From the NCBI RefSeq assembly GCF_015694465.1, contig NZ_JADQDO010000008.1, positions 1-64,000 of the forward strand: a stretch of 64,000 bases of DNA, in the 5' to 3' direction. Below the pieces are notes generated by a model. The model searched no databases and was not told the origin of the DNA. It was given only the letters and a program-made list of their open reading frames with translations. A program made the translations under genes and the position numbers. Source of the DNA: Microvirga alba. GTDB taxonomy: Bacteria; Pseudomonadota; Alphaproteobacteria; Rhizobiales; Beijerinckiaceae. Of this stretch, positions 1 to 9,098 are shown piece by piece; the stretch's first letter is position 1, and each line of letters begins with the position of its first letter.

Positions 1-701
1 ACGCCTCCCCCACAACATCACCAGGACCCATCAAAAAATACAGACACGTGAAAAACGGATAAAATAGCGAACTCAGCGACGCCTCGTCCAGAAACCGGGA
101 CACGGCGAAGCCATCACGCTGAAGCTTCATCGCTGCCTTGCCCCGGCCATATCCTGGTCAACGGCTACCACGGCGAGCCGTGACGCCACGCCACGCCGTG
201 ATTGGTCATCTCGTCCAGGAACGCTTTGCCGCGCGTCGCCCGAGAAATGCCCTTTATGGCGAATTGCACCCTGGTCAAGCGCTTTTCCCCGAAAGCGCGT
301 CCCGTCGATCCTTTGCCTCTTCAGTGCTCCTATCAGGCCAATGAATCTCGGCGCAATCTGGAGCGTTTTCCGATCCGCTCGAAATGGAAAGAGGCTCTGA
401 ACACTCTGGTCTTATTGCGTTTGTCTCGCGTACGAACGGGTCCAGAGGTCTGCGGATAATGCTCTCGCTGTCGTCCTTCAGAGGATGTCCATCACAATCC
501 TCCTGAATCGAAAAGGAGAGGATGATGATGTCTCGCGGATGACGGGATCAAACTCCAATGGCGAAAGGCGCATTGCACGCGGCCCAAGGCAAGATCTCCA
601 AAAGGATTTTACGGCAGATCGTGGACGATTATCCCATTTCCATTAGAGTGCTTGTGGAGACCGCCAAAGACGCGGCTCCTCTGTGCACTCGGGAGATGAT
701 G
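1..701. other. Region without a convincing gene
   Basis: No open frame here looks like a real protein: the two longest (near 138-344 and 202-459) overlap each other in different frames, have low-complexity Arg/Pro-rich products and match no family I know. The stretch 350-405 resembles the short GC-rich interspersed repeats common in this order. A strong Shine-Dalgarno-like AAAGGAGAGG at 512-521 is followed by a six-codon frame (522-542). A longer in-frame extension of the downstream gene up to 558 exists but would bury its export signal, so it is not used. Confidence 0.5.
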
Positions 702-1685
702 ATGTCGATGATGATAACCCGCCGGAACCTAGCCAAACTCGGTTTTGGGATCGGCGCCGGGGCCCTGCTTGCCCGCAATGCGCTCGCGCAAACGCCTGCG
801 TTCTTTCGGATCGGAACCGGCGGAACGGCCGGAACCTATTATCCTGTCGGCGGTCTTCTGGCGAATGCGATCTCCAATCCCCCGCAGCTCGTTCTGACTG
901 CTCAGGCGTCCAATGGCTCCGTCGCCAACATCAACTCCATTGCCTCGGGCGCGCTCGAATCCGGCTTCAGCCAGGCTGACGTGGCTTATTGGGCCTATAC
1001 CGGCACCGGCTTGTTCGACGGCAAGGGCAAGATGGAGGATCTGCGTCTCCTGGCGAACCTCTATCCGGAAAGCATCCATCTCGTGGCCGCCAAGTCCGCG
1101 AACATCAAGTCGGTCGCCGATCTGAAGGGCAAACGCGTTTCGCTTGACGAGCCCGGCTCAGGTACGCTGGTCGACGCGCGCATCATCCTGGAAGCGTGGG
1201 GCATCAAGGAAAGCGACGTCAAGGCGGACTTCCTGAAGCCCAACCAGGCGGCCGAGAAAATGCGCGACGGCGGCATGGATGCCTTCTTCTTCGTCGGTGG
1301 TTATCCAACCAGCGCCATCACCGAGCTTGCGGCGACGGGCGGTGGAATCGACATCATCCCGCTGGCGGGCCCGGAAGCGGAGGCGCTTCTCAAGAAGTAC
1401 ACGTTCTTCGCCGCCGACGAGATACCTGCGAATACCTACAAGAATGTCGGTGCCGTGAAGACGCTGGCCGTGGGTGCACAATGGGTCACCTCCGCCAAGG
1501 TGCCGGATGCTGTCGTGTATGAGATCGCGAAGGCGCTCTGTAGCGATAAGACGCGCGCCGCGCTGGATGCAGGCCATGCCAAGGGCAAGTTCATCCGCAA
1601 GGAAACGGTCCTCGCCGGCGCCGGCATCCCCGTTCATGCGGGTGCCGCCAAGTTCTACAAGGAAGCTGGGCTCCTGAAGGCCTGA
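702..1685 (+). CDS. TAXI-family TRAP transporter solute-binding protein
   Basis: Periplasmic substrate-binding protein of a TRAP secondary transporter of the TAXI class. The N-terminus carries a twin-arginine-like signal (TRRNLAKLGFGIG, then a hydrophobic stretch ending ARNALAQ), and the mature part opens with the hallmark IGTGGTAGTYYPVGG. DLKGKRVSLDEPGSGT near residue 150 is also typical. The length of 327 residues is normal. The frame is open back to 558, but GGGAG at 691-695 fits starts at 702 or 708 and the signal must be N-terminal; 696 is possible. The permease gene follows after a hairpin. Neighbouring sugar-acid enzymes suggest an aldonate or related acid as substrate, which is inference. 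Confidence 0.88.
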   Translation: MSMMITRRNLAKLGFGIGAGALLARNALAQTPAFFRIGTGGTAGTYYPVGGLLANAISNPPQLVLTAQASNGSVANINSIASGALESGFSQADVAYWAYTGTGLFDGKGKMEDLRLLANLYPESIHLVAAKSANIKSVADLKGKRVSLDEPGSGTLVDARIILEAWGIKESDVKADFLKPNQAAEKMRDGGMDAFFFVGGYPTSAITELAATGGGIDIIPLAGPEAEALLKKYTFFAADEIPANTYKNVGAVKTLAVGAQWVTSAKVPDAVVYEIAKALCSDKTRAALDAGHAKGKFIRKETVLAGAGIPVHAGAAKFYKEAGLLKA

Positions 1686-1709
1686 TCAAGCCTCGTCCCG
1701 CATTGCCCG

Positions 1710-1736
1710 CCTCTCGCGGCCGGAAACCGCGAGGGG
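1710..1736 (+). terminator. Hairpin between TRAP binding-protein and permease genes
   Basis: CCTCTCGCGG pairs with CCGCGAGGGG (ten pairs, one G-T) around a seven-base loop, followed by a short TTTT-containing tract. It lies 25 bp after the binding-protein stop. It could be a weak terminator or an mRNA-stabilising hairpin that keeps the binding protein more abundant than the permease. Confidence 0.55.
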
Positions 1737-1766
1737 CCATTTTCTATCGCCCTATGACGCGAGTCC

Positions 1767-3944
1767 ATGACCATGTCTCACGCCGACGCATCCGTGCTCA
1801 TCGAAGACCGTAGCCTCGAGGAAAAGTTCGATCCCGAAATGCGCTTCCGGCCTCTGCGCTTCGGCACGGCCTGGCTCGTGGCGGGACTGCTCTTCGCGCT
1901 GTCCATGTTTCACTACTATACTGCGGGCTTCGGCTTGCTGCGGGAGACGACCCATCGCGGCATCCACATGGCGTTCGTGCTCGGGCTGATCTTTCTCGTC
2001 TTCGCAGCGAGGAAATCGGACCAGGATAAAGTCGCGCCATCGCAATGGTGGCGGCCGGGCGGTATCTCACTCCTCGACTGGACGCTCGCTGCGGCTGCGG
2101 CGATGGCGAGTTTGTATGTTCCCTCGATTTTCCATGAGCTCGCCTTCCGGGTCGGCAACCCGACGACGACAGATGTGGTGATGGGCACGATCCTGATCGT
2201 CGTGTTGCTCGAAGCCGTTCGACGTTCGGTCGGCTGGCCGCTTCCGTTCATCGCGATCATGGTAATGCTCTATGCTTATTTCGGCCCGACCATGCCCGGA
2301 ATTCTCAAGCATCCGGGCGCGTCCTGGTCCAACATCGTCAATCATCTCTATCTCACCAGTCAGGGAATTTACGGCATCGCGCTCGGCGTCGTGGCGACCT
2401 ATGTCTTCCACTATGTGCTCTTCGGCGTGCTTGCGACGCGCGTCGGCCTCGGAAAGCTTTTCATCGATCTCGCGTCCTGCGTGGCCGGCCGCTATGCCGG
2501 TGGTCCCGCGAAAGTGTCGATCTTCGGTTCGGCCTTGTTCGGGATGATCTCCGGATCGTCGATCGCCAACACGGTCACGGTCGGCTCGCTCACGATTCCC
2601 GCCATGATCCGGATGGGTTATCCGCGCCATTTCGCGGCGGCGGTCGAGTCGACAGCGTCGACCGGTGGGCAGATCACGCCGCCGATCATGGGGGCCGCGG
2701 CCTTCCTGATGGTGGAGTTCTTGAACGTCTCCTACCAGACGGTCATTCTCGCGGCGATCGTGCCGGCGCTGATGCACTTCTTCGGCGTGTTCATGCAGGT
2801 TCACTTCGAGGCCAAGCGCTCCGGCATGCGCGGCATGAGCGCGGAGGAATTGCCGCATGCAATGACCGTGCTGCGCGAAGGCTGGCAGTCGGTCATGCCG
2901 CTGGCCGTGTTGCTGATCGTCCTCTTCTCCGGCTTCACGCCCTATCTGGCGGCGTTTTGGGGCATCACGGCCTGCGTGCTCATCGGCACCGTGCGGGTTC
3001 CGCTGGTAACGATGGGTTTCCTTGCGGCCATCGCAGGAGCCATCGCCGCGGGCCTTCTCACCAAACTTGTCTTCATCGTGCCTGTCTTCGCGATCGTCTG
3101 CGGGCTGATGATCTATACGTGGCTGCAGAGCGAGGCGGGCAAGGCCAAGATGATCGAACTTGCCGATGCTTTCGTGGTCGGCGCGAAATACGCCATTGGC
3201 GTTGGGGCGGCGGCGGCGACCGTCGGCATCATCGTCGGCATCGTGACGCTGACGGGCGTCGGGTTCAAGATTTCCTTCATCGTCACGTCCTTCGCAACGC
3301 AGATCGCGCAGACCTTGGGTGACTTCATGCCCGTGTGGCTGTTTGATTTGAAATCGATGACGTTGTTCTTCACGCTCGTGATGACCGCTGTCGTGTGCAT
3401 CCTGCTCGGATGCGGCGTGCCGACGACGGCCAATTACATCATCATGGTGACGGTGGCGGCGCCTGCGCTCGGCCTTCTCGGAGTGGCGCCGATCGTGGCT
3501 CATTTCTTCGTGTTTTATTATGGCGTTCTTGCCGACATCACGCCTCCCGTGGCGTTGGCAGCCTATGCGGGCGCCAGCATGGCGGGGGCGGATCCGTTCA
3601 AGACGGGCAATACCGCGTTCCGTCTGGGGCTCGGCAAGGCGCTCGTGCCGTTCGTGTTCGTTTATGGACCAGCCATGCTGATTGTGACGCCGGAATTCAC
3701 GTGGCCGAGTTTCCTCATGATCGTGAGCTCTTGCATGGTTGGGATCGTGCTGCTGTCCGCGGCTTTCACCGGATATGCGCTCGGGGCGTTGCGGACCTGG
3801 GAACGGTGGCTCGCTGGCTTGGCCGCGCTTCCGATCATTGCTCCCGATGGGACGATGACGGCGATCGGTCTTGCGCTTGCGAGTCCGGTGATTGTATCGC
3901 AGCTTCTCAAGGCGCGGGTGCGTCAGGCGGCCGTGGCGGCATAG
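1767..3944 (+). CDS. TRAP transporter fused permease (4TM/12TM)
   Basis: Inner-membrane permease in which the small DctQ-like and large DctM-like TRAP subunits are fused, the usual arrangement for TAXI-type systems. At 725 residues it has many hydrophobic segments. The DctM part shows the conserved SGSSIANTVTVGSLTIPAM and ESTASTGGQITPPIMGAAAFLM near residues 265-315, repeated in the second half as CGVPTTANYI and ADITPPVALAAYAGA. It should use the ion gradient to import the ligand delivered by the upstream binding protein. The ATG at 1767 is used; ATG 1773 is an alternative and neither has a strong ribosome site. The substrate is not readable from sequence. Confidence 0.9.
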   Translation: MTMSHADASVLIEDRSLEEKFDPEMRFRPLRFGTAWLVAGLLFALSMFHYYTAGFGLLRETTHRGIHMAFVLGLIFLVFAARKSDQDKVAPSQWWRPGGISLLDWTLAAAAAMASLYVPSIFHELAFRVGNPTTTDVVMGTILIVVLLEAVRRSVGWPLPFIAIMVMLYAYFGPTMPGILKHPGASWSNIVNHLYLTSQGIYGIALGVVATYVFHYVLFGVLATRVGLGKLFIDLASCVAGRYAGGPAKVSIFGSALFGMISGSSIANTVTVGSLTIPAMIRMGYPRHFAAAVESTASTGGQITPPIMGAAAFLMVEFLNVSYQTVILAAIVPALMHFFGVFMQVHFEAKRSGMRGMSAEELPHAMTVLREGWQSVMPLAVLLIVLFSGFTPYLAAFWGITACVLIGTVRVPLVTMGFLAAIAGAIAAGLLTKLVFIVPVFAIVCGLMIYTWLQSEAGKAKMIELADAFVVGAKYAIGVGAAAATVGIIVGIVTLTGVGFKISFIVTSFATQIAQTLGDFMPVWLFDLKSMTLFFTLVMTAVVCILLGCGVPTTANYIIMVTVAAPALGLLGVAPIVAHFFVFYYGVLADITPPVALAAYAGASMAGADPFKTGNTAFRLGLGKALVPFVFVYGPAMLIVTPEFTWPSFLMIVSSCMVGIVLLSAAFTGYALGALRTWERWLAGLAALPIIAPDGTMTAIGLALASPVIVSQLLKARVRQAAVAA

Positions 3945-3983
3945 CAACGGTCGGTCGCCATCATGGCGCGATGGGAGTGACTC

Positions 3984-4628
3984 ATGAAGACCAAGACCGA
4001 CACGTTACGGGCCTATGCGCGTCTCGCGCCGGTCATCCCCGTGGTCACGATCGACGACGCGCGAGCGAGCATCGATCTGGCTCATGCCCTTCTGGGAGCC
4101 GGCCTGTCCGTGATCGAGATCACGCTTCGGACACCGCAAGCGCTCGATGCGATCAGCGCGATCGCGAAGGCCGTGCCCGACGCCGTCATCGCCGCGGGAA
4201 CGGTCCTGCATGAGAGCCAGATTCGTGAGGTGGTCGATGCGGGCGCGAAATTCATCGTCACGCCTGGGACGCCTGTCCGTCTCGCGGAGCATCTGCGAGA
4301 AGCCGCGATTCCCGTCATGCCGGGTTGCGCGACCGTGTCCGAGGCCATGACCCTCGCGAGCCTGGGCTTCGAGGTTCTAAAATTCTTTCCGGCCGCTGCC
4401 TCGGGGGGCGCTGCCTGGCTCAAATCCGTCCAGGGGCCATTGCCGAAACTTTCGTTCTGCCCGACCGGCGGGATCGATCTTGCGAGCGCTCCGTCTTACC
4501 TGTCGCTCGCCAACGTCCCCTGCGTCGGTGGAACGTGGATTGCGCCGCAGGAGGCCCTGAAGAACGGCGATTTCGCGAGGATCGGACGTCTTGCCGCCGA
4601 GGCTTCGGCCCTCCGCAAGGCCGCGTGA
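3984..4628 (+). CDS. eda: 2-dehydro-3-deoxy-phosphogluconate (KDPG)-type aldolase
   Basis: Class I aldolase of the KDPG/KHG family, splitting a 2-keto-3-deoxy (phospho)sugar acid into pyruvate and an aldehyde. The Schiff-base lysine is Lys133 in VLKFFPAA and the general acid/base Glu45 lies in VIEITLRT, the same numbering as the E. coli enzyme. GTVLHESQI and TPGTPVRLAEH are also family motifs. The 214-residue length is typical. It sits 39 bp after the TRAP permease, so co-transcription is likely. Given the linked IlvD/Edd dehydratase, the substrate may be KDPG or another 2-keto-3-deoxy acid; sequence does not separate these. Confidence 0.88.
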   Translation: MKTKTDTLRAYARLAPVIPVVTIDDARASIDLAHALLGAGLSVIEITLRTPQALDAISAIAKAVPDAVIAAGTVLHESQIREVVDAGAKFIVTPGTPVRLAEHLREAAIPVMPGCATVSEAMTLASLGFEVLKFFPAAASGGAAWLKSVQGPLPKLSFCPTGGIDLASAPSYLSLANVPCVGGTWIAPQEALKNGDFARIGRLAAEASALRKAA

Positions 4629-4667
4629 ACCAAACGCCGAGGCCTCCGTTGTGTTCTTAGCTCGGCT

Positions 4668-4681
4668 TCGAACACGTTCGA
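4668..4681. promoter_or_regulatory. Inverted repeat overlapping the DUF533 ribosome site
   Basis: TCGAAC-AC-GTTCGA is a perfect six-base inverted repeat whose right arm abuts the GAGGAGG ribosome site (4680-4686) of the following gene. It could be an operator or a small mRNA hairpin; nothing identifies a regulator. Confidence 0.3.
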
Positions 4682-4691
4682 GGAGGCCGCC

Positions 4692-5381
4692 GTGATCGGT
4701 TACAAAAAATTGCTCGACGCTGTCGTCGGGGTCAGTCGCCCCTCCGATCAGGACGCGGGCGATGAGGCGAGGAGACTTCAGGGCGATCAAGCGACGTCGA
4801 AAGAGGCCCCCAGTCGCCGTTACGCTTTGGCGGAGCGTGTTGCGAAAGTCGGCGGCCTCGCGGTGATCGTCGGTGTCGTCTATCAGGCTTTTCATCTCCG
4901 CCGCAGCGGCAAAGACCGGGCGAGTGAAGGCGAGGCCGGGTTGTCCGCCTCGACCGCCCCGGGCGTCGAGGCTCGCGAGCAAGGGCTCATCCCGCCAGAG
5001 ACCTCCCGTTTTCATCCTGTCTCAGCGACGGAGGACGATGCGCTGCTTTTCTTGCGCGCCATGGTGGCGGCGGTGACCGCCGACGGCCGCGTCGACGAGA
5101 GGGAGCGCGCGTTGATGGTCAAAGGCCTCATCGAGGCCGGAATCGATCCGCAGGCGAGCCGCTGGCTTGAGGATGAGCTCGCCTCGCCGGCGGATGTGGA
5201 AGAGCTTGCCGACGCGGTGAACGATCCTGAAAAGGCGGCGCAAGTCTATGCCGCCGCGCGCATCGCCATCGAGCCTGATACGATTCAGGAGCGCGAATTC
5301 CTGCATCGGCTCGCTGAAGCCCTCGATCTTGATCCGATCATACGCTCGCAGATCGATGACATGATTGGGGCGCTTCAGTAG
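4692..5381 (+). CDS. DUF533 (YebE-like) TerB-fold protein
   Basis: Member of the DUF533 family, related to E. coli YebE, of unknown function. A GTG start at 4692 has GAGGAGG five bases upstream. After a polar N-terminal part there is a hydrophobic stretch ([17 protein letters not shown], about residues 54-70) followed by a linker. The C-terminal half (about 110-229) is a helical TerB-like domain beginning [18 protein letters not shown], with acidic [12 protein letters not shown] and a closing [17 protein letters not shown]. It is probably membrane-anchored with a soluble domain. It has no evident metabolic link to the sugar-acid genes on both sides, so its position looks like an insertion in that locus. 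Confidence 0.75.
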   Translation: MIGYKKLLDAVVGVSRPSDQDAGDEARRLQGDQATSKEAPSRRYALAERVAKVGGLAVIVGVVYQAFHLRRSGKDRASEGEAGLSASTAPGVEAREQGLIPPETSRFHPVSATEDDALLFLRAMVAAVTADGRVDERERALMVKGLIEAGIDPQASRWLEDELASPADVEELADAVNDPEKAAQVYAAARIAIEPDTIQEREFLHRLAEALDLDPIIRSQIDDMIGALQ

Positions 5382-5421
5382 GAAGGCAGCCCAGCTTGCA
5401 AAGGGACAGGCTTGTGCAAAA

Positions 5422-5434
5422 GTGCCTATGGCAC
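5422..5434. promoter_or_regulatory. Palindrome upstream of the dehydratase gene
   Basis: GTGCC-TAT-GGCAC, a 13-base inverted repeat, lies 75 bp before the dehydratase start in the only non-coding gap between DUF533 and the dehydratase. The position suits an operator for a local regulator, but no regulator gene is adjacent. Confidence 0.3.
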
Positions 5435-5508
5435 GGCCGGTTGATTTCGGACACGGCACCGGCTCAAATCGAGATCCGTTATTCGTTGAAACCAGAAAGG
5501 ACCGCGGA

Positions 5509-7317
5509 ATGGTTGAAAGGCCTCACCGTCGCACGCCCGATCAGCTTCGCTCTCGCCTGTGGTTCGACAATCCCGACAATCCGGGCATGACCGCTCTCTA
5601 TCTGGAGCGCTATCTGAACTATGGCCTGACCAGAGAGGAACTGCAGGGCAAGAAGCCGATCATCGGCATCGCCCAGACAGGCTCGGACCTTTCACCCTGT
5701 AACCGGCACCATATCGAACTCGCCAAGCGCGTGCGTGACGGCATTACGGCAGCGGGCGGGATCGCGTTCGAGTTCCCGTGTCACCCCATCCAGGAAACGG
5801 GGAAGCGGCCCACGGCCTGCCTTGATCGCAATCTGTCCTATCTGTCGCTCGTCGAAGTCCTCTACGGCTATCCGCTCGATGGCGTCGTGCTGCTCACCGG
5901 TTGCGACAAGACCACGCCCGCCTGCCTCATGGCGGCGGCGACGGTGAACATTCCGGCGATTTCGCTCAATGTCGGTCCGATGCTCAACGGTTGGCACCAC
6001 GGCGAGCGGACAGGATCGGGAACGGTCATCTGGAAAGCGCGCGAGCGTCACGCGGCGGGCGAAATCGACTACAAGCAGTTCATGGACATCGTTGCTTCGT
6101 CGGCGCCCTCGGATGGTCATTGCAACACCATGGGCACGGCCTCGACCATGAACGCGCTGGCCGAGGCTTTGGGCATGTCGCTGCCGGGTTCGGCCGCGAT
6201 CCCCGCGCCCTATCGCGAGCGCGGGCAGATATCCTACGAGACCGGCCGGCGCATCGTCGAGATGGTATGGGAGGATCTGAAGCCGTCCGACATCATGACG
6301 CGGGAAGCCTTCGAGAACGTCATCGTCGCGAATGCCGCGATCGGCGGCTCCACCAACGCGCCGATTCATATCAATGCCATCGCCAAGCATATCGGCGTGC
6401 CGCTCACCTGCGATGACTGGGAGAAGGTCGGATTCGAGATTCCATTGCTCGTGAACATGCAGCCGGCGGGCGCGTATCTCGGCGAAGAATATTATCGCGC
6501 GGGTGGTCTGCCGGCGGTCATCGCCGAGTTGATCGCGGCGGGGAAGATCCATGAGAAGGCGCTGACATGCGCGGGTACCACCATCGGCGAGAATTGTCGC
6601 GGCAAGGACACCTGGGACCACGACGTGATCCGGCCCTATGACAAGCCGCTGAAGCAGAAGGCGGGCTTCCTCAACCTCAAGGGCACCCTGTTTGATTCCG
6701 CGATCATGAAGACCTCCGTGATCAGCCCGGAATTCCAGGATCGCTATCTCAACAATCCGAAGGACCCCAATGCGTTCGAGGGACCCGTCGTCGTATTCGA
6801 CGGTCCGGAGGACTATCACCACCGCATCGACGATCCATCACTCCATATCGATGAGCACACAATCCTCATCATGCGTGGCGCGGGCCCGATCGGCTATCCC
6901 GGCGCGGCGGAAGTGGTGAACATGCAGCCGCCGGGAGCACTCATCAAACGCGGGGTGTTCTCCTTGCCCTGCATCGGCGATGGCCGTCAGTCGGGCACAT
7001 CGGGCACGCCCTCGATCCTCAACGCGTCACCGGAAGCAGCGGCTGGCGGCGGATTGGCGTTGCTTCAGACAGGCGACCGCATCCGCATCGATCTCAACAA
7101 GCGCAGCGCCGATATTCTGATCTCGGACGAGGAGTTGCGCCGCAGGAGGGCGGATCTCGAGGCGAAGGGCGGATATGCGTACCCTGCGAGCCAGACGCCA
7201 TGGCAGGAGATTCAACGCTCCATGGTCGATCAATTGTCCGAGGGCATGACCTTGAAACCCGCAGTGAAGTACCAGAGGGTCGCCCAGACCTTCGGTGTGC
7301 CGAGAGACAATCACTAG
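5509..7317 (+). CDS. IlvD/Edd-family sugar-acid dehydratase
   Basis: Iron-sulfur dehydratase of the IlvD/Edd superfamily, removing water from an aldonate to give a 2-keto-3-deoxy acid. Putative cluster cysteines are Cys64 (LSPCNRHH), Cys132 ([11 protein letters not shown]) and Cys205 ([11 protein letters not shown]). The lysine of GCDK is in the position of the carbamylated Mg-binding lysine of L-arabinonate dehydratase, and [10 protein letters not shown] carries the catalytic-serine region. Length (602) and motifs fit the L-arabonate/D-xylonate dehydratase branch better than amino-acid IlvD. The frame is open to 5365, but that would overlap the previous gene; ATG 5509 follows GAAAGGA at 5495-5501. 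It provides the substrate type used by the aldolase and SDR nearby. Confidence 0.87.
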   Translation: MVERPHRRTPDQLRSRLWFDNPDNPGMTALYLERYLNYGLTREELQGKKPIIGIAQTGSDLSPCNRHHIELAKRVRDGITAAGGIAFEFPCHPIQETGKRPTACLDRNLSYLSLVEVLYGYPLDGVVLLTGCDKTTPACLMAAATVNIPAISLNVGPMLNGWHHGERTGSGTVIWKARERHAAGEIDYKQFMDIVASSAPSDGHCNTMGTASTMNALAEALGMSLPGSAAIPAPYRERGQISYETGRRIVEMVWEDLKPSDIMTREAFENVIVANAAIGGSTNAPIHINAIAKHIGVPLTCDDWEKVGFEIPLLVNMQPAGAYLGEEYYRAGGLPAVIAELIAAGKIHEKALTCAGTTIGENCRGKDTWDHDVIRPYDKPLKQKAGFLNLKGTLFDSAIMKTSVISPEFQDRYLNNPKDPNAFEGPVVVFDGPEDYHHRIDDPSLHIDEHTILIMRGAGPIGYPGAAEVVNMQPPGALIKRGVFSLPCIGDGRQSGTSGTPSILNASPEAAAGGGLALLQTGDRIRIDLNKRSADILISDEELRRRRADLEAKGGYAYPASQTPWQEIQRSMVDQLSEGMTLKPAVKYQRVAQTFGVPRDNH

Positions 7318-7334
7318 AGGTCTTCGGGTGGCTC

Positions 7335-8081
7335 ATGGTTGATCGGCTGAAAGGCAAGACGGCGCTTGTCACCGCAGCGGGGCAGGGGATCGGGCGTGCG
7401 ATCGCGCAGGCCTTCGTTCGCGAGGGCGCGCAAGTCTGGGCGACGGACCTCGATGCCGGTCGATTGACCGACCTTGAAGGCGCGCGGTGTCGCACGCTCG
7501 ATGTGCGCTCGCCAGAGGCGATTGCCGCGTGCATCGCTGAGACGGGGCCCCTCGATGTTTTGGTGAACGCGGCGGGCTTCGTGCACCATGGCACGGTGCT
7601 TGAATGCTCCGACGACGATTGGGATGTCTCGTTCGATCTGAACGTCAAATCCATGCACCGCACCATCCGTGCGGTGTTGCCGGGCATGCTCGACAAGGGG
7701 GGCGGGTCGATTGTGAATATCGCGTCCGGGGCATCTTCGGTGCGCGGTATTCCGAATCGCTATGCCTACGGTGCGACGAAGGCTGCCGTGATCGGGCTAA
7801 CCAAGGCCGTGGCGGCGGATTTCATCCGTCGGGGCATTCGCGTCAACGCCATCTGCCCCGGCACGGTGCAGTCCCCTTCGTTGAACGAGCGCATCGAAAC
7901 CCAGGCCGCCGCCTCGGGCCAAAGCGCCGAGATCGTGCGGCAAGCCTTCATCGACCGTCAGCCGATGGGGCGGCTCGGAACGCCGGAGGAAGTGGCGTGG
8001 CTGGCCGTGTATCTCGCATCCGATGAGGCCGCGTTCACGACCGGACACATTCACCTCGTCGATGGCGGCTTCGCGCTCTGA
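7335..8081 (+). CDS. Short-chain dehydrogenase/reductase, 2-keto-3-deoxy-acid dehydrogenase-like
   Basis: Classical 248-residue NAD(P)-dependent SDR. The nucleotide-binding motif TAAGQGIG is at residues 13-20, followed by NAAG; Ser131, Tyr145 and Lys149 (YGATK) form the catalytic set. RQPMGRLGTPEEVAW near the C-terminus and the overall pattern recall 2-keto-3-deoxy-L-fuconate dehydrogenase and BDH2-like enzymes. The gene begins 17 bp after the dehydratase stop, so the two are very probably one operon. An oxidative route for the dehydration product, alternative to aldolase cleavage, is the natural reading but unproven. ATG 7335 is preferred over the upstream frame inside the dehydratase. Confidence 0.83.
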   Translation: MVDRLKGKTALVTAAGQGIGRAIAQAFVREGAQVWATDLDAGRLTDLEGARCRTLDVRSPEAIAACIAETGPLDVLVNAAGFVHHGTVLECSDDDWDVSFDLNVKSMHRTIRAVLPGMLDKGGGSIVNIASGASSVRGIPNRYAYGATKAAVIGLTKAVAADFIRRGIRVNAICPGTVQSPSLNERIETQAAASGQSAEIVRQAFIDRQPMGRLGTPEEVAWLAVYLASDEAAFTTGHIHLVDGGFAL

Positions 8082-8094
8082 CAGCGAGCAAACC

Positions 8095-9066
8095 TTAAGT
8101 AGATCGAATCGGATAGGGCGTCTCCGCCACCGCGGTCAGCGGTCCGTTGCCGGAGAACCATGAGGTCAGGTTGTCGACGACGAGCTGCCCCATGGCCCTT
8201 CGCGTGTGCACCGAGCCGGAGGCGATGTGGGGCAGAAGCACGACATGCTCCATGTCGATCAGCTCCTGGGGAACGCGCGGCTCGTCGTCGAAGACGTCGA
8301 GGCCTGCCGAGAGGATAGTCCCCGCGCGCAGCGCTTCGATCAGGGCCTGCTGGTCGACGACGCTGCCGCGAGCGACGTTGATCAGAATGCCGCTCGGCCC
8401 AATCGCCTCCAACACCTCCGCATTGATGAGATGCCTTGTCGATGCGCCGCCGGGAGTGATGACAATGAGCACGTCCGACGCCTCGGCGAGGCCGACGAGG
8501 CTGGGATGGTAGGCGTAAGCCATATCCTCCTGCTGCGTCCGGCCATGATAGGCGATGGCGACGTCGAACCCTTCGAGCCGCTTCGCAATCGCCTTGCCGA
8601 TACGGCCCAGTCCCACGATGCCGACCTTTCGCCCACGCAAGGTGGGCGAAAGGGGGAAGGATGCCTTCAGCCATCGTCCCGCGCGCAGGTAGCGATCGGC
8701 CTGTGGGATCTGGCGTAGGGTCGCGAGAAGGAGGCCGATGGTCAGGTCCGCCACTTCTTCGTTCAACACGTCCGGCGTGTTGGTGACGATGATGCTGCGT
8801 TTTGCTGCTTCAGCGACGTCCACATTGTCGTAGCCGACGCCGAAGCTCGAAATGATCTCCAGGTTTGGCAGGCGGTTGATGAGCGCGGCGTCCGCGCGCC
8901 CCGTCATCGTGCTCGTCGCGAGGCCGCGAATGCGTGGGCCGATCTCGGCGAGATAAGCCGCGCGGTCGGCCTGCTCCCACAGGCGATGCAGGACAAAGGC
9001 CTGGTCGAGGGATTCGATGACGCTCGGCAGCATCGGCCCGGTCATCAAGATGTCGGTCTTGGTCAT
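8095..9066 (-). CDS. D-isomer-specific 2-hydroxyacid dehydrogenase
   Basis: NAD(P)-dependent dehydrogenase of the D-2-hydroxyacid family (glyoxylate/hydroxypyruvate reductase-like). The Rossmann motif GLGRIG is at residues 152-157. The catalytic residues are Arg233 (NVARGSVVD), Glu262 (DDEPRVP) and His280 (LLPHIASGS). Full length at 323 residues. It converges with the SDR, their stops being 13 bp apart, so it is a separate transcript facing the sugar-acid locus. It may reduce glyoxylate, hydroxypyruvate or tartronate semialdehyde-type products; the exact substrate is unknown. Confidence 0.85.
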   Translation of the reverse strand: MTKTDILMTGPMLPSVIESLDQAFVLHRLWEQADRAAYLAEIGPRIRGLATSTMTGRADAALINRLPNLEIISSFGVGYDNVDVAEAAKRSIIVTNTPDVLNEEVADLTIGLLLATLRQIPQADRYLRAGRWLKASFPLSPTLRGRKVGIVGLGRIGKAIAKRLEGFDVAIAYHGRTQQEDMAYAYHPSLVGLAEASDVLIVITPGGASTRHLINAEVLEAIGPSGILINVARGSVVDQQALIEALRAGTILSAGLDVFDDEPRVPQELIDMEHVVLLPHIASGSVHTRRAMGQLVVDNLTSWFSGNGPLTAVAETPYPIRST

Positions 9067-9098
9067 GCGTATGATCCTGATCGCGAGAAGGGTGTGCT

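Noticed and set aside
2067..3947. 626-residue open frame on the minus strand
   Set aside because: Antisense shadow of the TRAP permease, with a highly charged His/Arg-rich product unlike any family.
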